A stretch of 9,510 bases of DNA from a bacterium (GCA_002686445.1 NZCO01000010.1:2088-11597); one strand, 5' to 3'; counted from the stretch's first letter, positions 1 through 7,124 are shown. Notes: a model not told the origin generated them from the sequence alone. A program made the numbers and translations.

Positions 1-412
1 GGACGTTCTCCAGTCCCTCTGCCAGCAACGCGCCGTCAATGGCATCCTGGCGTGTGGCCTGACGCCGTTCGCCGGTTCGGAAATCTTCGATGTAGCGGCC
101 GGACACCGTGCAAAAGTGCACCTCGCCAGTGCCGATAGCACAATCAAGAGATGGGTCATTGCGCCCGTGCAGGGTAAAAGATTCCGGGCATTTTGCCAGG
201 GCGTCCATAATCACCGGCTCGGGAATCTTGACCAGGGCGCCACTGTCCTCAAGCGTGCAGCCAGCTGCTTCAAACATCCGCGCAGCACGCGGATCGTCAC
301 ATCGCATGCCGCCTTCGGCAAGGACACGCACGGCCGCCGCGTGGATCCGAGAACACTCTTCCGTGGAGATCGGATGCAAAGAGCCGACCAATTTTCCTGC
401 AAAGCCTTCCAT
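1..412 (-). CDS. MttB-family methyltransferase (trimethylamine methyltransferase-like), C-terminus outside the window
   Basis: The reading frame stays open from an ATG at 412 to the left edge (137 residues seen; the family is usually about 480-520), so only the N-terminal quarter is present. The start of the family barrel is recognisable: an N-terminal helix with IHAAAVRVLAEGGMRCDDP (residues 23-41), the stretch KIPEPVIMDALAKCPESFTL followed by HGR (62-84), a GTGEVHF strand (94-100), and TGERRQAT (113-120). These match the usual pattern in which 'SFTLHGR' is followed by a 'TGERRPAT'-type segment. The start is supported by a strong Shine-Dalgarno AGGGAGGAA (418-426). Known members move a methyl group from trimethylamine, glycine betaine, proline betaine or carnitine to a corrinoid protein. 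Whether this one has pyrrolysine cannot be seen, since that region lies outside. No corrinoid protein gene is in view. It is transcribed away from the hyu operon, downstream of lysR, with its own likely promoter. Family assignment is fairly sure; substrate is unknown. Confidence 0.85.
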   Translation of the reverse strand, partial: MEGFAGKLVGSLHPISTEECSRIHAAAVRVLAEGGMRCDDPRAARMFEAAGCTLEDSGALVKIPEPVIMDALAKCPESFTLHGRNDPSLDCAIGTGEVHFCTVSGRYIEDFRTGERRQATRQDAIDGALLAEGLENV

Positions 413-529
413 CAGGATTCCTCCCTGTCGGTTTCCAGATGGGCATGCCGTACGCCAACTCACTGCACCCTGCGTGTCGCCGGTACAATGACTGCCGACG
501 ATGCCGGCAACGCCCTGTGAGTACGATTC

Positions 530-559
530 TCTATAAAACGCTACTTAGATAAAATTCAA
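530..559 (-). promoter_or_regulatory. Candidate sigma-70 promoter for the mttB-like gene
   Basis: On the minus strand a TTGAAT box (554-559) is followed after 18 nt by TATAGA (530-535), each matching four of six consensus bases. It lies about 120 nt upstream of the ATG at 412, in an AT-rich patch of an otherwise GC-rich region. The -35 box sits inside the AT-rich motif at 547-563 that recurs upstream of hyuA. A consensus TTGACA also occurs nearby (590-595), but the best -10 partner for it is only 15 nt away. The call is by eye. Confidence 0.3.
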
Positions 560-563
560 TTTA
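547..563. promoter_or_regulatory. Candidate operator, second copy of the AGATAAAAT-N2-AATTTA motif
   Basis: The 17 bases here read AGATAAAATTCAATTTA. They match the site at 1702-1718 in 15 of 17 positions; only the two central bases differ. This copy contains the odd palindrome AAATT-C-AATTT. The right arm of the longer palindrome seen at 1702-1721 is degraded here (TTTAGGT instead of TTTATCT). It overlaps the likely -35 box of the mttB-like gene. The inference is that the LysR regulator, or another shared regulator, binds both sites. Confidence 0.35.
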
Positions 564-632
564 GGTCGTTTTTACAAAGTTTTTAGCTATGTCAAAGTGA
601 CAGGTAACCCCACCTTTAATCCAGTGGGTATC

Positions 633-1598
633 TTATTGATCTGGCATTGCCGGGAGGTCCTTTGGTGTCGGGGCTTGACAGGGCCCCCGGTCAATATGTT
701 GCTGCACGAACCAATCCTTGCAGAATTGGGCGAATACAGTCATTGCCGAGGATGGGCGCAACTGGGCAAGTCGGGCCAGACCCAGATCACCAGTGACGGT
801 CTTGTCCGCCAGAGGCCGGGTCACAATGGTCTGCCCATCGTAGGTATGATCGTCATACGGATGGGTGACCAGCAAAGAGTAGCCCTGATTCCTGCCAACC
901 AGGCCACGCACCATCTCCAGTGATGGTGAGCTGAACGCAACCTGCGGCTCCAGACCGGCCGCCCTGAACAAGCTGATAAAATAATCACGGCTCGGTGGTA
1001 CATCCAGCAGGATCAGGGGTTCATCCTTCAGTGCCTCCAGTGAAATCTTCTTACGCTTCGCTAGACGATGTTGTGCAGGCAACAGGACATAAGGGTCGAA
1101 CGAGGCCAGTAACTCGATATCAATGTCGACTGGCAGCATCAGGTTGTACATTAGGGCAAGCTCAAATCGACCCGACGACAGCCCGGTAAGTAAGTCATCC
1201 TGGTTGCCTTCGTGAAGCCTGATCTCGATACCCGGAAAACGCCCAGAAAAGTCGGCAAGCAGTGCCGGCATAAATATCGGTGCGACCGTCACAAAACATG
1301 CCAACTCCAACTCACCCAGAGCGCCCTCTCTTGAGGACAGGGCGTGCTGTTGCAGTTCTCCCGCATAACGCAACAAGCCACGCGCATCGACCAGCAGTCG
1401 TTCTCCCGCCGGAGTCAGTGATACCCCACGGGCATGATGACGAATAAAAAGCTGAGTCGCGAATTGTGCCTCAAGGTTTGTGATCGCTTTCGATACGGAG
1501 GGTTGGGAAATATTCAGTGATTTTGCGGCTTTAGCGATGGATTCTTTCTCAGCGGTCGCTGAGAAATATTCAAGCTGCCGCAACGAATATCTCAACAT
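633..1598 (-). CDS. LysR-type transcriptional regulator
   Basis: A 321-residue protein of normal LysR length. The N-terminal winged helix-turn-helix covers roughly residues 5-65: LRQLEYFSATAEKESIAKAA, then SLNISQPSVSKAITNLE (27-43), then the wing with RHHARGVSLTPAGERLL. The rest is the effector-binding domain, including a GELELACFVTVAPIFMP strand-loop and PLILLDVPPSRDYF. The open frame extends to an ATG at 1685, but the start at 1598 (MLRYSLRQLEYF) gives the normal family N-terminus and has a good Shine-Dalgarno. It is transcribed divergently from hyuA across a 204-nt region with two palindromes, the usual arrangement for a LysR protein that controls the neighbouring operon and itself. The effector is probably a pathway substrate or intermediate (inference). 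Downstream, 220 nt separate it from the mttB-like gene on the same strand. Confidence 0.93.
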   Translation of the reverse strand: MLRYSLRQLEYFSATAEKESIAKAAKSLNISQPSVSKAITNLEAQFATQLFIRHHARGVSLTPAGERLLVDARGLLRYAGELQQHALSSREGALGELELACFVTVAPIFMPALLADFSGRFPGIEIRLHEGNQDDLLTGLSSGRFELALMYNLMLPVDIDIELLASFDPYVLLPAQHRLAKRKKISLEALKDEPLILLDVPPSRDYFISLFRAAGLEPQVAFSSPSLEMVRGLVGRNQGYSLLVTHPYDDHTYDGQTIVTRPLADKTVTGDLGLARLAQLRPSSAMTVFAQFCKDWFVQQHIDRGPCQAPTPKDLPAMPDQ

Positions 1599-1604
1599 CG
1601 CCAA

Positions 1605-1613
1605 TCCTCTCCC
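1605..1613 (-). promoter_or_regulatory. Ribosome binding site that fixes the lysR start
   Basis: The minus-strand sequence GGGAGAGGA ends 6 nt before the ATG at 1598. No comparable site precedes the upstream in-frame ATG at 1685, and the extra 29 residues from that start do not resemble a LysR N-terminus. Confidence 0.6.
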
Positions 1614-1674
1614 AGCTGAATCCCAGCCGCTGCGGTTGTTCCCTGTCTCCCGGCGATCACAAGTCTGCAATTTA

Positions 1675-1680
1675 AGTATA
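1675..1680 (-). promoter_or_regulatory. Candidate -10 box of the lysR promoter
   Basis: The minus strand reads TATACT, five of six bases of the -10 consensus, about 77 nt before the lysR ATG. The sequence 17 nt further upstream (CTCTGC) is a poor -35 box and abuts the palindrome at 1702-1721. A protein bound there would be placed to repress or otherwise control lysR. Identification is by eye only. Confidence 0.3.
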
Positions 1681-1701
1681 ACCAAAAACTATGCCTTGCA
1701 G

Positions 1702-1721
1702 AGATAAAATGAAATTTATCT
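1702..1721. promoter_or_regulatory. Palindromic operator candidate in the lysR-hyuA divergent region
   Basis: AGATAAA (1702-1708) and TTTATCT (1715-1721) are perfect inverted 7-base arms around the spacer ATGAAA. The site lies between the two divergent genes, about 80 nt from hyuA and 100 nt from lysR. A near copy occurs upstream of the mttB-like gene. The inner T-N12-A spacing is one base longer than the classical LysR T-N11-A box, so LysR binding is plausible but not proven. Confidence 0.45.
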
Positions 1722-1727
1722 ATACAG

Positions 1728-1742
1728 ATTTCCTGTGAAAAT
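1728..1742. promoter_or_regulatory. LysR-box-like site (T-N11-A) upstream of hyuA
   Basis: ATTT (1728-1731) and AAAT (1739-1742) are inverted arms around seven bases, containing a T-N11-A pair (1729 and 1741), the classical LysR recognition pattern. It lies 6 nt past the larger palindrome. The pair could be the recognition and activation half-sites that LysR tetramers usually occupy. Such short AT-rich palindromes also arise by chance. Confidence 0.35.
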
Positions 1743-1802
1743 TGACTAAAACTCAGCCGGCCATGATGAAGGAGCGATTCCGGGCCCAATGGACAGGTAA
1801 CC

Positions 1803-3818
1803 ATGACGAGCAACTGGAAAGTCGGTATCGATATCGGTGGAACCTTCACTGATGTCATTGCTTTGAATATCAACGACGGTGTGGTGCGTACTGCCAAGGT
1901 CCAAAGCCGCTCCAGTGACCCGGTGGCCAGCATCAGCTCGGCGTACCGGGCCGTAGGCATAGATTGGGCCGACGTTTCAGACCTTATGCACGGCACGACA
2001 ATGGCGACCAATGCCATCGTCGAGAATAACCTGGCACCAGTCGCCCTGGTTGCGACCGAGGGTTTTTGCGACACCTTGGAAATCGGCCGCCAGAACCGGC
2101 GCGAACTATACCGGCTTGAGGTACCCCCCAAATTACCGCCACTGGTGCCCGAGAAATACCGGCTTGAGGTGGCCGAGCGTATCGATGCCCAGGGTGAGAT
2201 CCTGACCCCGCTGACCGAAACCGAGGTTGAGCGAATAGCAGGTGCCGTTGAAACGCTAGATGTTCCCGCAGTAGCGATCACACTACAGCAGTGCTTTACC
2301 AACGATGAGCATGAGGCACGCCTGGGTCAGCGCCTGCAGTCCGTCGTTCCTTACGTAGCGCTCTCACACAAAATGAGCCCGGAACCGCGTGAGTTCGAAC
2401 GCACCAACACGACCGTGCTAAATGCCGCCCTGATGCCACTGACTGCCGGTTATCTGGAGGACCTGCAGCAAGCTGCGGGAAATGGAACCAATCTGCACCT
2501 TTGTCACTCTGCCGGCGGAATGGCATCAATCGCAGCGATGCAAGACCGGCCACTGGCCCTTGCTCTATCGGGGCCTGCAGCGGGTGTCGCCGCGGCCGCA
2601 CGGATCGCCAGGGAACTGGGGCTGACCCAGGCTATCGGCTTCGACATGGGCGGCACCACAACCGACACCTGCGCGGTCATTGACGGCAAGGTACAGGTCG
2701 ATGGCAATCAGCGCCTGGCCGCAAGGCCGGTACGCCAGTTAATGGTCGCGGTCGAATCGATTGGTGCTGGAGGTGGCTCAATCGCCCGCGTTCAGGGTCA
2801 GGCGATTCGGGTTGGCCCGGACAGTGCCGGGGCCAACCCAGGGCCGGCCTGTTATGGCTTCGGCGGCCATCAGCCTACGGTCGCTGATGCCAACCTCGTG
2901 CTGGGCTATCTCGATAGCGAGCAACTGCTGGGTGATAGTGTTCGGCTCGATTCTCAACTTGCCCTGACTGCGATCAGGACAATCGCGCAGGCTTTTGACC
3001 TTTCCGTCCAAGAGGCGGCACTTGGTATCTATCAGGTTGCCAACGCCAACATGGCCCGGGCTTTGCGTCGGGTTGCCGTTGAGCGCGGTCTCGATGCACG
3101 CACCTGTACGCTGATTGCCTTCGGCGGGGCAGGGCCCATGCACGCCGTGGCCCTGGCCCGCGAATTCGGCATTACCCGAGTTGTGGTACCTAAATTCTCC
3201 AGCGTTTTTTCGGCGCTCGGGTGCCTGACAGCCGAACTCAGCTATACGGAGCAGCATGCCGTGCGTATCTCGAGCACCGCCTGGCAGGCAGATGAATTCG
3301 AAGACATACGCCAACAAATGTACGAGCGCTTGGCGCGGCCGCTCACTGCCGCCGGCCATGCGCTGGATTCTTTGCAGGCCCGGCATGTCGCTCTAATCCG
3401 CTATGCAGGCCAAAGTGGCACGGTCGAAGTGTCGTTTACACCACCAGCCGATCATAACGCCCTCGATGCCGAATTCAAGGCTCACCACCAACGACTGTAC
3501 GGCTTTATGACTGATGAGCCGTGGGAACTGGAGACACTGCGCCTGACCGTATCGGCAGCGACAGGTAATGATATCAACGTGCCACTTACCACGGCGGCAC
3601 CGGCAACGATGGTAGCCCCAGAGACCCAGTGCTGGTTTGATCGGGATCGGTCGGTAACTACACCGCGCTACCCGCGGGAAACTCTTGCAGCAAAACAGAA
3701 AATTGAGGGCCCGGCAATCATCGAGGACCAATGGTCGACTACGGTCGTGCCACCCGGTGCTACCGCCTGGTCGGACCGCAGCGGGCATATCCACATCGAC
3801 ACCGGTGGGGCCGCATGA
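1803..3818 (+). CDS. hyuA: HyuA: ATPase subunit of ATP-dependent hydantoinase/oxoprolinase
   Basis: A 671-residue protein of typical length for the HyuA / N-methylhydantoinase A / acetone carboxylase beta family. Phosphate-binding loops of the actin-like ATPase fold are clear: GIDIGGTFTD at 8-17 and GFDMGGTTTD at 279-288. Other hallmarks are HGTTMATNAIVE (63-74), SGPAAGV (256-262), ESIGAGGGSIA (318-328), the GPDSAGANPGPACYG stretch (338-352) and FGGAGPMHA in the C-terminal half. The subunit phosphorylates or activates the substrate with ATP, and HyuB then completes hydrolysis of a cyclic amide such as a hydantoin or 5-oxoproline; the substrate here is unknown. The ATG at 1803 places GIDIGGTFTD at the usual distance from the N-terminus, though its Shine-Dalgarno is weak (AGG, 5 nt before). 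It overlaps hyuB by four bases (ATGA), which suggests translational coupling. An acetophenone or acetone carboxylase subunit is an alternative, but no gamma subunit is present. Confidence 0.93.
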   Translation: MTSNWKVGIDIGGTFTDVIALNINDGVVRTAKVQSRSSDPVASISSAYRAVGIDWADVSDLMHGTTMATNAIVENNLAPVALVATEGFCDTLEIGRQNRRELYRLEVPPKLPPLVPEKYRLEVAERIDAQGEILTPLTETEVERIAGAVETLDVPAVAITLQQCFTNDEHEARLGQRLQSVVPYVALSHKMSPEPREFERTNTTVLNAALMPLTAGYLEDLQQAAGNGTNLHLCHSAGGMASIAAMQDRPLALALSGPAAGVAAAARIARELGLTQAIGFDMGGTTTDTCAVIDGKVQVDGNQRLAARPVRQLMVAVESIGAGGGSIARVQGQAIRVGPDSAGANPGPACYGFGGHQPTVADANLVLGYLDSEQLLGDSVRLDSQLALTAIRTIAQAFDLSVQEAALGIYQVANANMARALRRVAVERGLDARTCTLIAFGGAGPMHAVALAREFGITRVVVPKFSSVFSALGCLTAELSYTEQHAVRISSTAWQADEFEDIRQQMYERLARPLTAAGHALDSLQARHVALIRYAGQSGTVEVSFTPPADHNALDAEFKAHHQRLYGFMTDEPWELETLRLTVSAATGNDINVPLTTAAPATMVAPETQCWFDRDRSVTTPRYPRETLAAKQKIEGPAIIEDQWSTTVVPPGATAWSDRSGHIHIDTGGAA

Positions 3819-5416
3819 ATTCTCCAATCAACCCCTTCACAGTCGAGGTCATTCGTAACGCTTTGACTGCGATCGCCGAGGAGATGTCACTCGTAGTCAT
3901 GCGCTCAGCACGCTCACCCCTGCTACGTGAAGCCGGCGATCTGTCATCGGCATTAACCGATGCCAATGGCGACCTCATCGCCCAGGGCCGTGATATTCCG
4001 GCCCATCTGGGGGTGATGGGGTCCACGGTACAGGAGTTCTTGAAACGGGTCCCAGCTGCCCAGTTATCACCGGGTGATGTCTGGTTTTTGAATCTGCCTG
4101 AGGTCGGTGGTAACCACCTCCCTGATGTCAAGGCAGTGCGGCCGATATTCGCCGAAGGGGCTTTGCAGGCATTCGCGGTCAGCCTTGCCCACTGGGCTGA
4201 TATCGGCGGCGCACGACCCGGCAGTTACGTCCCTGAAGCCCGGGATGCCTGGCAGGAAGGGCTGCGTATTCCACCATTGCGGGTATTTACCGCCGCGGGT
4301 ACTGAGCACGAAAAACTCAATCTGATCCTGGCCAACGTCCGTGGCGCCCGGGAGCGCGAGGGCGACATTCTGGCCCAGATGGCGTCCACGCGCTCTGCCG
4401 ATGAGCGTCTGGCCGAGGTGTTTGAGCGTTACGGCGTTGCCACCGTACAGGCTGCGATTAGGGACTTACATGACCAGTCCGAAGCTGAGATGCGTACGGC
4501 GCTGCGTTCACTACCCCCCGGCAGCTACCAGGGCGAGGACTGGCTCGACGATGATGGTGCCGGTGATGAGGTGCCCATTGCAGTACGGGTGCGCATCGAG
4601 ATCGGTGACGGCGAAGCTACATTCGACTTCTCCGACAGCGATGACGCCGCCCGCGGGCCACTCAATGCAACCCCGTTTACTGCCGCCGCCAGCGTGTTCT
4701 ACGCAGTCAAAGCCATCGCCGGGCCCGATATTCAGCCCAATGCCGGTTGCGCCCGGCCGCTGACAATCATTACCCGGCCGGGATCACTGCTGAACCCACC
4801 ACTGGAACGGCCGGTGGTCGGTGGTAATCACGAAACGTCGCAGCGCATCGTCGACGCTATTTTCCGGGCCATGGAGCCGGTCATCGCCAGACGCTTAACA
4901 GCCGGCTGTTCGACCACCTCAGGATTGCTGCTGTTCAGCGGGCGTGATCCGCGCAACGGCCGCTGGACAACCCTCTACGAAGTTCACGGTGGTGGCGAAG
5001 GGGCGCGGGTTGACCGCGATGGTATGCCGGCAGTGCGGCCACACATGTCTAATGTGATGAACACCCCGGCAGAAATGATCGAGGCCAATTATCCGATCCT
5101 AATCGAACGCCAAGCTTTACGTCGCGGGTCAGGTGGTGCCGGCCATCACTGCGGCGGTGACGGGCAGGTTCGTGTTTACCGTGTGCTGGCACCGGAAATG
5201 GAATTAACAACCATGGTCGAACGTTGCCGAATCCCCCCATTCGGACTGTGCGGTGGCGCACCCGGTGCGACTTTTCGCATCACCTTGGAGCGCGCCTGTG
5301 GCGAGACCTTGCAACTGGCAGGCAAAACCAGTGTTCGTCTAGCGCAGGGCGATCGGGTAATTATGGAAAGCAGTGGCGGTGGAGGCTACGGCCCAGTGAC
5401 CGCAAAACAGATCTGA
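3815..5416 (+). CDS. hyuB: HyuB: second subunit of ATP-dependent hydantoinase/oxoprolinase
   Basis: A 533-residue protein of normal HyuB length. The family signature runs throughout: NPFTVEVIRNAL (6-17), REAGDLSSALTDANGDLIAQ (38-57), IPAHLGVM (61-68), PGDVWFLNLPEVGGNHLPD (86-104), AHWADIGG (125-132), QEGLRIPP (147-154), FDFSDSDDAARGPLN (270-284), GGNHETSQ (336-343), MNTPAEMIEANYPILIERQ (415-433), GSGGAGHHCGGDG (438-450), and a GGGGYG end (521-526). H101, D104 and H126 keep the spacing (0, +3, +25) that I recall for the Mn ligands of acetone carboxylase alpha; the residue after H126, often a second His, is Trp. The open frame extends 28 codons further upstream, but the ATG at 3815 overlaps the hyuA stop as ATGA and gives the normal N-terminus. 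With HyuA it should form the complete ATP-dependent cyclic amidase. Confidence 0.93.
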   Translation: MNSPINPFTVEVIRNALTAIAEEMSLVVMRSARSPLLREAGDLSSALTDANGDLIAQGRDIPAHLGVMGSTVQEFLKRVPAAQLSPGDVWFLNLPEVGGNHLPDVKAVRPIFAEGALQAFAVSLAHWADIGGARPGSYVPEARDAWQEGLRIPPLRVFTAAGTEHEKLNLILANVRGAREREGDILAQMASTRSADERLAEVFERYGVATVQAAIRDLHDQSEAEMRTALRSLPPGSYQGEDWLDDDGAGDEVPIAVRVRIEIGDGEATFDFSDSDDAARGPLNATPFTAAASVFYAVKAIAGPDIQPNAGCARPLTIITRPGSLLNPPLERPVVGGNHETSQRIVDAIFRAMEPVIARRLTAGCSTTSGLLLFSGRDPRNGRWTTLYEVHGGGEGARVDRDGMPAVRPHMSNVMNTPAEMIEANYPILIERQALRRGSGGAGHHCGGDGQVRVYRVLAPEMELTTMVERCRIPPFGLCGGAPGATFRITLERACGETLQLAGKTSVRLAQGDRVIMESSGGGGYGPVTAKQI

Positions 5417-5431
5417 ACCAGGAGATTTACC

Positions 5432-6214
5432 ATGAGATTAGCAAACAAGACCGCAATCATCACCGGGGCGGCCCAGGGTATGGGTGGCACCATTACCGAA
5501 AACCTGGCCCGCCAAGGCGCAGACCTGGTACTGGCTGCGCGAACCCTCAAGCCGCTCGAGGAAATGGCAGAAAAGGTGCGGGCCATGGGGCGCCGGGCCG
5601 AGATAGTGCCCACCGACGTGACCGAAGAGGCGCAGGTTGTTCGCTTAATCGAGCGCGCGCGGGAATTTTTCGATGGGCGAATCGATATTCTGGTCAGCGC
5701 AGCGGGTGCGACCGGCCCAATTGAGACACCGGTCTGGAAGATCGAGGGCCAGGCATTCAGCGATCTGCTGCAAAAAAATGTCAGTGGTGTATTTTTGCCG
5801 ATCAAGCACGTCCTGCCGACCATGATAGAGCAGCGTTACGGTAAGATCGTCACCATCGGCGGTGCGTCTGGCATGCGCGGCTACCGGTATCGTGCTGGAT
5901 ACAGTTCATCCAAGTGGGCTGTGCGCGGCCTGACCCGAACGGCCGCGCTCGATGTTGGTGAATACAACATCAATGTCAACGTCATCATGCCGGGTATTGT
6001 CGAGACGCCGCGCATGGACAAATTGTGCCGGGAAAAAGCCAAAACGCGGGGCTGGACCTATGAGCAGGTCTACCAGGAATACGTCGAGGAGATGGCCCTG
6101 AAACGGGTAACCACACCGCAGGACATCGCCGATGCCGCGATCTTTCTAGCCAGTGATGAATCACAAAACATCACCGGCCAGGAGATCGTCATAGACGGTG
6201 GCTGGGCAGCCTAA
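5432..6214 (+). CDS. Short-chain dehydrogenase/reductase (classical SDR) lacking the usual catalytic Ser
   Basis: A 260-residue Rossmann-fold oxidoreductase of classical SDR size. The nucleotide loop is TGAAQGMG (11-18). A36-R37 after the second strand favours NADP(H) over NAD(H). D62-V63 contacts adenine, and SAAG (89-92) replaces the common NAG. N116, Y157 and K161 of the active-site tetrad are present (YSSSK), as is PG at about 187-188 and the C-terminal TGQEIVIDGGWAA. The Ser expected 13 residues before Tyr is Gly144, in a GGASG context where most relatives have SSxSG; Ser146 is the nearest hydroxyl. The start has AGGAG at 5420-5424, 7 nt upstream. The gene follows hyuB by 15 nt in the same operon. 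The likely role is oxidation or reduction of an alcohol or ketone intermediate; the substrate is not identifiable. Confidence 0.92.
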   Translation: MRLANKTAIITGAAQGMGGTITENLARQGADLVLAARTLKPLEEMAEKVRAMGRRAEIVPTDVTEEAQVVRLIERAREFFDGRIDILVSAAGATGPIETPVWKIEGQAFSDLLQKNVSGVFLPIKHVLPTMIEQRYGKIVTIGGASGMRGYRYRAGYSSSKWAVRGLTRTAALDVGEYNINVNVIMPGIVETPRMDKLCREKAKTRGWTYEQVYQEYVEEMALKRVTTPQDIADAAIFLASDESQNITGQEIVIDGGWAA

Positions 6215-6253
6215 GCCCTAACCGGATAACAAGAAGCACCACAGGAGAACACA

Positions 6254-7123
6254 ATGCTGCCGCCTTTTGAATTGCTGGAACCACACTCACTGGACCAGGC
6301 ACTGAAAATGCTCGCCACCAGCGAGAGCGTGCCGCTGGCCGGTGGAACCAATCTGTTACCCGATCTTCGTGCCCGTGGCGAAGCTGGTGGGCGTTTTATC
6401 AGCCTCGCGGCGCTCGACCAGTTGCACGGTATTGAGCATAGCGACAGCCGGGTGCTGATGGGCGCACGCACTACACTCAGTGATATCCTGCATGATCCGC
6501 TGATGCCAACCGCGGCACCGTCGCTGGTTTCAATGGCCAAGGTCTTTGCCGGCTCCATGGTCCGCAATGCGGCCACCGTTGCCGGCAATATCTGCTACGG
6601 CTCACCTTCGGCCGACGTGGTGCCGCCACTGTTGTCCCTCGATGCCGAACTGACACTCGCCAGTGCGGCCGGCGAACGAACTCTCAGCCTGAATGATTTC
6701 CTGCTTGACTACAAGAAAACAGCCCGTCGCCCAGACGAACTGCTGATTTCAGTTGCATGGGCGCCACCGACAACGGCCACCGCTAATCTCTTCTACAAAC
6801 TGGGTCGGCGCCGGGGAGATGCTATTACCGTTGTCGGGGTAGCGGTCACCATAACAATAGAGAAAGGCAACTGCACTAAGGCCCGGATCGCCCTGGGATC
6901 GGTGGCTCCCACCGTGTTCCGTGCACAAGAGGCCGAAGAGGCTCTTGTCGGTGGGCCGCTGACAGCGACAACCATCGGTACAGCGGCACAAGCCGCAGCC
7001 CAGGCGAGCCGCCCTATTGATGATATTCGGGCGTCGGCCGACTATCGCCGCCATGCAGTCCATATGCTGGTGCGGCGCCTACTGACCGAGGCCTGGCAAA
7101 CGGCCGGGAGCCAACATGACTGA
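6254..7123 (+). CDS. Molybdenum hydroxylase FAD-binding (medium, CoxM/XdhB-like) subunit
   Basis: A 289-residue subunit, the usual size for the FAD-binding middle subunit of xanthine dehydrogenase-family hydroxylases. The two flavin-binding stretches are AGGTNLLPDLRA (29-40) and VRNAATVAGNICYGSPSADVVPPL (103-126). The C-terminal flavoprotein domain follows, with RRRGDAITVVGVAV and KARIALGSVAPTVFRA. It carries electrons from the iron-sulfur subunit to FAD and on to the final acceptor. AGGAGAA (6243-6249) precedes the ATG. The gene lies 39 nt after the SDR and is followed directly by the iron-sulfur and molybdenum subunits, so all three parts of the enzyme are together in the order M-S-L. Confidence 0.94.
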   Translation: MLPPFELLEPHSLDQALKMLATSESVPLAGGTNLLPDLRARGEAGGRFISLAALDQLHGIEHSDSRVLMGARTTLSDILHDPLMPTAAPSLVSMAKVFAGSMVRNAATVAGNICYGSPSADVVPPLLSLDAELTLASAAGERTLSLNDFLLDYKKTARRPDELLISVAWAPPTTATANLFYKLGRRRGDAITVVGVAVTITIEKGNCTKARIALGSVAPTVFRAQEAEEALVGGPLTATTIGTAAQAAAQASRPIDDIRASADYRRHAVHMLVRRLLTEAWQTAGSQHD

Positions 7124-7124
7124 C

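Noticed and set aside
108..520. Two overlapping plus-strand open frames (127 and 134 residues)
   Set aside because: They lie opposite the MttB-family coding frame, have no recognisable motif, and most of their length is antisense to a clear protein family.
603..629. Possible lysR terminator hairpin (CCCAC at 609-613 with GTGGG at 624-628)
   Set aside because: The stem is only five perfect pairs with a ten-base loop, and no T-run follows on the minus strand.
1592..2302. A 236-residue minus-strand open frame across the lysR-hyuA region
   Set aside because: It runs antisense to the strongly conserved HyuA N-terminus and through the promoter region; its Ser/Arg-rich composition is typical of a shadow frame.
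2778..3386. A 202-residue minus-strand open frame inside hyuA
   Set aside because: Antisense to conserved HyuA motifs, with no family resemblance of its own.
5224..5724. A 166-residue plus-strand frame bridging hyuB and the SDR
   Set aside because: It is out of frame with two well-supported genes, and its Arg/Gly-rich sequence matches no family; there is no sign of frameshift in either real gene.
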